Under the pieces are notes generated by a model. It ran no database searches and had not been told where the DNA came from. It was given only the letters and a program-made list of their open reading frames with translations. DNA of 64,000 nt, from contig NC_012669.1 of NCBI RefSeq assembly GCF_000023105.1, forward strand, positions 4,155,025 to 4,219,024. The letters run 5' to 3'. Positions 60,628-64,000 of this stretch are shown piece after piece (the stretch's first letter is position 1; each line of letters opens with the position of its first letter). This stretch comes from Beutenbergia cavernae DSM 12333. Its GTDB lineage: Bacteria > Actinomycetota > Actinomycetes > Actinomycetales > Beutenbergiaceae. Both the position numbers and the translations under genes were made by a program.

Positions 60628-62334
60628 GTGAGCATCACCCGCCGGGCGCACCACCCCGCGCGCGTCCTGACCAGTGCACTCGTCGGCGTCCTCGCTCTCG
60701 CGGGCGTCGCCGCTGCCGCCGCGCCCGCCTCGGCCGACGACCCGGACGGCTTCAACCCGTTCGTCGCGGCAGGCGGATACAGCGTCTACGCGCGCGAGGA
60801 CGCCGTCCTCGGCAACGCGGAGACGGAGGGCGCGATCGCCGTCGGCGGCACGCTCCGCATCGACAGCGACGGGTACTCCGTGCTGCATCTCGCGGCCGGC
60901 ACCGGCGCCTACACGATCCCGACCGTCGACGGCGATCCCACCCGGCTCCTCATCGGCACGCTCGACGAGTCGAGCCCGGGCATCGTACGCATCACGAACG
61001 CGGGCGCCCCGGCGGGTACCGCCGAGGCCGAGGGGTACCTCAAGATGACGACGGCGGACCCGGCGTTCACCGTCGTCGACCGTGCTGGCTTCATCCGCTA
61101 CCTGCGCCTCGGCGCCGACGTCGACGCGGCGCCGTACATCGACGCGATGGCGCAGGCCTATCCCGCGCCGCCCGCGGATCCGATGGCGTCGGTCCTGACC
61201 GAGCAGAGCTCGGTGGCGGCGTACGTCGAGGCCGGCATGACGTGGACGTACGACCAGGCGGCGCAATGCCTCGCCTCCGTCGCTGATCCCGGGACCGGCC
61301 TCGCGCACCACGTGGGCGTCGCGGAGGACGTCGGCGACCGCGTCGTCCTCGAGCCGCTCTCCGACGCGCAGCCCAACGTCGTCTCGTACTCCGACATCGC
61401 CGGCGCCGGGCTCCTCCAGTTCAGCGGCTCGGTGACGCCAGGTGCCGCCAACCCGCTCGTCATCCGCGTGGACGCCGGCACGACGGCGGTCTCCACGCCG
61501 CGGACGGACTCGGTCGCGTACGCGCCGTACATCATGTGGGATCTGTCAGCCGTCACCGGCCCGGTCACGGTGAGCGCGGCATCGTCCCGGATCGACGGCT
61601 CGATCTACGCGCCCGACGCCGCCGTGACGGTGCTCGCGCAGCCTCTCGACGGGCAGGTCATCGGGCGGGACGTCCACCTAGCCGACCGCTCCGGCGAGGC
61701 GCACGCCTACTTCTTCGCCGGGACGCTGCCGTGCGGCACGGTGACCCCGCCCGTGACCGGCGGCTTCACGGTGGCGAAGACCGTCACCGGCGACGCCGCG
61801 GCCGCGGTGCCCGCGGACACCGCCTTCACCGTGGAGTACCGGATCGACGGCGGCCCGGCCGTGGCCGTGGAGCTCACCGCGGGCGCGGTGTCCGACCTCG
61901 TGGACGCGCTGCCGGTGGGCACTGTCGTGTCGGTGCGCGAGGTGACGCCGCTCCCCGTGGTCGACGGCGTCGCCTGGGGCGCACCCGCGTGGACCGTCGA
62001 CGGCGTCGCCGTCGAGGCGGACGCCGACGGCTGGGTGACGGTCACGATCACCGGGGCCGACGCCGTCGAGCTCGCGCTGACGAACGTCGCGACGCCGGAC
62101 GATCCGACCGACCCGGTGGACCCGACCGACCCCGTCGACCCGACCGACCCGAGCGACCCCGTCGACCCGGCAGAGCCGAGCGACCCGGCGGACCCCAGCG
62201 CTCCGCCATCGTCCTCGACGGACGGGACGCTGCCGGGCACCGGCGTGGACGCGGGATGGGCGCTCGCGGCGGTCGGCGCGGCGGTGCTCGCCGGAACGAG
62301 CCTGGTGCTCGTCGCGTGGCGGCACCGGGCCTGA
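60628..62334 (+). CDS. LPGTG-anchored surface protein with choice-of-anchor A (collagen-binding-like) domain
   Basis: 568 residues from a GTG with CGGAG upstream. Signal peptide (about 10-38, ending APASA). A choice-of-anchor A domain (about 42-370) starts with FNPFVAAGGYSVYAREDAVL. A DUF5979-like beta domain follows (about 385-485: GGFTVAKTVTGDAAAAVPAD). Then come a stretch of Asp-Pro-Thr/Val repeats (about 490-525), the sortase motif LPGTG (about 536), a hydrophobic helix and a WRHRA tail. It is likely attached to the cell wall by sortase and used for adhesion. No sortase gene is nearby. Confidence 0.88.
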   Translation: MSITRRAHHPARVLTSALVGVLALAGVAAAAAPASADDPDGFNPFVAAGGYSVYAREDAVLGNAETEGAIAVGGTLRIDSDGYSVLHLAAGTGAYTIPTVDGDPTRLLIGTLDESSPGIVRITNAGAPAGTAEAEGYLKMTTADPAFTVVDRAGFIRYLRLGADVDAAPYIDAMAQAYPAPPADPMASVLTEQSSVAAYVEAGMTWTYDQAAQCLASVADPGTGLAHHVGVAEDVGDRVVLEPLSDAQPNVVSYSDIAGAGLLQFSGSVTPGAANPLVIRVDAGTTAVSTPRTDSVAYAPYIMWDLSAVTGPVTVSAASSRIDGSIYAPDAAVTVLAQPLDGQVIGRDVHLADRSGEAHAYFFAGTLPCGTVTPPVTGGFTVAKTVTGDAAAAVPADTAFTVEYRIDGGPAVAVELTAGAVSDLVDALPVGTVVSVREVTPLPVVDGVAWGAPAWTVDGVAVEADADGWVTVTITGADAVELALTNVATPDDPTDPVDPTDPVDPTDPSDPVDPAEPSDPADPSAPPSSSTDGTLPGTGVDAGWALAAVGAAVLAGTSLVLVAWRHRA

Positions 62335-62370
62335 CGGTCCGGCGCGTCGTGCGCACCTGCCGAGGTGCCC

Positions 62371-62490
62371 GACCAGGCGATAGCTCGCGTTCGTGGCCGC
62401 TCCGACGCGACTCATCGCCTGGTCGCGGCCCGACACGCGACTCATCGCCTGGTCGCGGCCCGACACGCGAGTCATCGCCTGGTCGCGGCG
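62371..62490. repeat. Tandem 30-base repeats with an upstream complementary arm
   Basis: Three tandem units CGACTCATCGCCTGGTCGCG-GCCCGACACG (starts 62408, 62438 and 62468, the last one cut short and varied) each contain ATCGCCTGGTC. A single complementary GACCAGGCGAT lies upstream (62371-62381), so it can pair with any of the three (62414, 62444, 62474) with loops of about 32, 62 or 92 bases. The element sits between convergent genes and probably ends transcription. Confidence 0.75.
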
Positions 62491-64000
62491 TCAGCCGGCG
62501 GCGAGGACCTCGAGCTCCGCGACGGACGTGAACGCCCCGCTGCCGCCGGGCCGCCCGACCACCCGCACGCCGTCGACGGTCACGGCGTCGAACGTGAACC
62601 TGTACTCCTCGGCGTCGGCGGCGCTCGCGTCGAACGGGTACTCCGGGTCGACGCGGACGCCGTCCAGCACCTCCCACTCGCCGTCGCGCCGCACCTCGAT
62701 CGCGAGGTCGCCGGCGAACCACCCGCCGGCGTCGGTCACGTCGCCCGGGGCCATGACGATTCGGTCCACCGTGACAGGCTGCGGCCACGTGTAGCCCCAC
62801 ACGTCGCGCGTCTTGAGCGTGCCGTTCCAGGAGGACACCGACGTCGCCGGGTCGCCGTCGTTCAGCGCACCGATCGCGCCGAGCTGGGAGTGCGTGTCCG
62901 TGGCGACCACCCCGGAACCCGATGACGACGCCGCGACGTTCGTTCCGCCGTCGGCCTCGAAGGAGGCGTCGGCGGAGTCAGCACGCAGCGTGAGGGTGAT
63001 CGGCCGCAGCGCGTAGTGGTACGTGTTCTCCTCCGGGGTCAGCGCACCCACGAACCAGTTCGCCTGGGCCCAGAGGTGCAGGCCGTCGTCGGAGATGAAC
63101 TTCGAGGGCATCGTGACGGCGTACCCGCCGTTGATCCTCCCGTCCGCGTTGCCCTCCCCGAGCCACGGGTACGGCCCGAAGTCGCGGCTCGCGAACAGCG
63201 TCCACGGCCCCCAGGCCGCCGGCGCCTCGTACAGCTCCCACGTGAACTCGGTCCACGACGCGTAGAGGTACCGGTCGATCGCCTCGTCGTAGACGACGCC
63301 GCTCTGGGACAGCACCGACATGTACGTCGGGCCGTCGACGGCGAGCTCCGGGTAGACGCGCCGGTCGTCGTGGAGCACCGCCACCCGGTCGGCGACGTCG
63401 GCCGACCAGCGAGGCTGATCCCGGTCGCTCCCGGCGAAGAACTCCCACGCGTCGCGGTCCTGGATCGCGCCCTTCGGCGCGCGGGCGAGGTACAGGTCGA
63501 CGGGGTCGGGCACGACGTCGGAGAACGAGTCGCGCCAGTTGTGGTCCAGCCCGTACGCGTACACGTACTCCTCGCCGCCGGGCTCGACGGCGCCGGCCCG
63601 GGAGTTGCTCTGGCCGAGATCGAGGAACATCACCGTCGTGAAGACGTGGTCGGTGAACATCGGCAGCTCCGGCCACGTCCACGTGCGCCCGTAGTCGTCG
63701 GACCGCACGATCGTCGCCGTCGGGGCGTCGTTGAACGCGTGCTCGGACGGCGGCATGCGCAGATCCTGGACGGCGAGGTACAGCTCGTCGCGGCCGTCGC
63801 CGTCGCCGTCCACCGCCACCATGCCGGTGGGCTTGCGGTTGTACTGGCTCGGGTCGGACCAGATCGGCGCGACGGCGCCGGAGTGCTGCAGGCGTTCACC
63901 CGTCAGTCCTTCCTCGGGCGTGCCGTCGATGCGGTTGACCACGATGTCGGCCCAGGCCAGGTCCGAGAAGCCGCGCCCGTCACCGTTCGCGCTGTAGAGC
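62491..64000 (-). CDS. DUF4185-like protein with Asp-box and C-terminal discoidin-like domain, 5-prime end outside the window
   Basis: About 503 residues are visible; the frame stays open past the right edge with a protein-like sequence (ANGDGRGFSDLAWADIVVNR). The central part has an Asp-box, RSDDYGRTWTW, and WSDPSQYNRKPTGMVAVDGD, fitting DUF4185 five-bladed-propeller-like proteins. The last 150 residues (SSSGSGVVATDTHSQLGAIG onward) form an F5/8-type discoidin domain with WNGTLKTRDVWGYTWPQPV, a carbohydrate-binding fold. It is likely secreted; the signal peptide would be outside. It may act on plant or host polysaccharides. Confidence 0.72.
   Translation of the reverse strand, partial: LYSANGDGRGFSDLAWADIVVNRIDGTPEEGLTGERLQHSGAVAPIWSDPSQYNRKPTGMVAVDGDGDGRDELYLAVQDLRMPPSEHAFNDAPTATIVRSDDYGRTWTWPELPMFTDHVFTTVMFLDLGQSNSRAGAVEPGGEEYVYAYGLDHNWRDSFSDVVPDPVDLYLARAPKGAIQDRDAWEFFAGSDRDQPRWSADVADRVAVLHDDRRVYPELAVDGPTYMSVLSQSGVVYDEAIDRYLYASWTEFTWELYEAPAAWGPWTLFASRDFGPYPWLGEGNADGRINGGYAVTMPSKFISDDGLHLWAQANWFVGALTPEENTYHYALRPITLTLRADSADASFEADGGTNVAASSSGSGVVATDTHSQLGAIGALNDGDPATSVSSWNGTLKTRDVWGYTWPQPVTVDRIVMAPGDVTDAGGWFAGDLAIEVRRDGEWEVLDGVRVDPEYPFDASAADAEEYRFTFDAVTVDGVRVVGRPGGSGAFTSVAELEVLAAG

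Noticed and set aside
62491-64000. Call of this gene as a sialidase supporting the nan operon
   Set aside because: Only one clear Asp-box and no sialidase Arg triad or FRIP motif could be recognised; the pattern fits DUF4185 better.

Overview
The window is about 64 kb of very GC-rich, gene-dense DNA. Gene content and style point to an actinobacterium, most likely of the order Micrococcales: many GTG starts, chains of 4-base ATGA/GTGA gene overlaps, carbohydrate ABC importers without their own ATPase, a KdpFABC-DE locus, an ECF42-type sigma factor with a YCII/DGPF partner, and an LPGTG-anchored surface protein. The genus cannot be fixed from sequence alone. No rRNA, tRNA, CRISPR array, insertion sequence, integrase or prophage gene was seen, so this looks like chromosomal core and accessory metabolism rather than a mobile island.

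Left part (1-26 kb) is a mosaic of short transcription units. It starts with a truncated protein, possibly DUF222/13E12, behind a LexA-type SOS box. Then come a phospholipid acyltransferase/CDP-alcohol transferase pair, a small heat shock protein, a PLP enzyme, a pentapeptide protein, and an HxlR regulator/serine hydrolase unit divergent from a drug-efflux MFS gene. A DUF3626/aminoglycoside-kinase pair, a divergent pair of citrate synthase-like genes (one with a DNA-binding domain), a Z-prenyl synthase, a TetR-controlled ABC exporter and several GNAT and NUDIX genes follow. The ECF42 sigma/YCII pair has a well-matching candidate target promoter.

Middle (26.4-36.1 kb) is a nine-gene minus-strand operon for uptake and breakdown of sialic acid or a derivative: solute-binding protein, two permeases, a Gfo/Idh oxidoreductase, then NanA-, NanK- and NanE-like enzymes, a GntR regulator and a DUF4862 protein. 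A second, closely similar GntR gene is divergent from its promoter, and four CTGACGT-like heptamers lie just downstream of the predicted -10. A GH3 lipoprotein follows on the other strand. From 37.4 to 45.5 kb lies the potassium locus in the order small membrane ORF-kdpF-A-B-C-D-E, with paired direct repeats upstream that could be the KdpE site.

Right part (45.7-64 kb) holds two GNAT proteins, a nitrate/sulfonate/NMT1-type ABC importer, a PNPOx-like protein, and a seven-gene operon of unknown substrate: Tm-1-like (UPF0261) protein, TIM-barrel PEP-hydrolase-like protein, EthD protein, Gfo/Idh oxidoreductase and a carbohydrate ABC importer. A divergent ROK repressor gene shares a promoter region that carries a near-consensus -35/-10 overlapped by an inverted repeat. 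This cluster is the best candidate for an undescribed pathway. The window ends with an LPGTG surface adhesin and a truncated secreted-type protein with a C-terminal discoidin-like domain; between them lies an unusual hairpin/tandem-repeat element.
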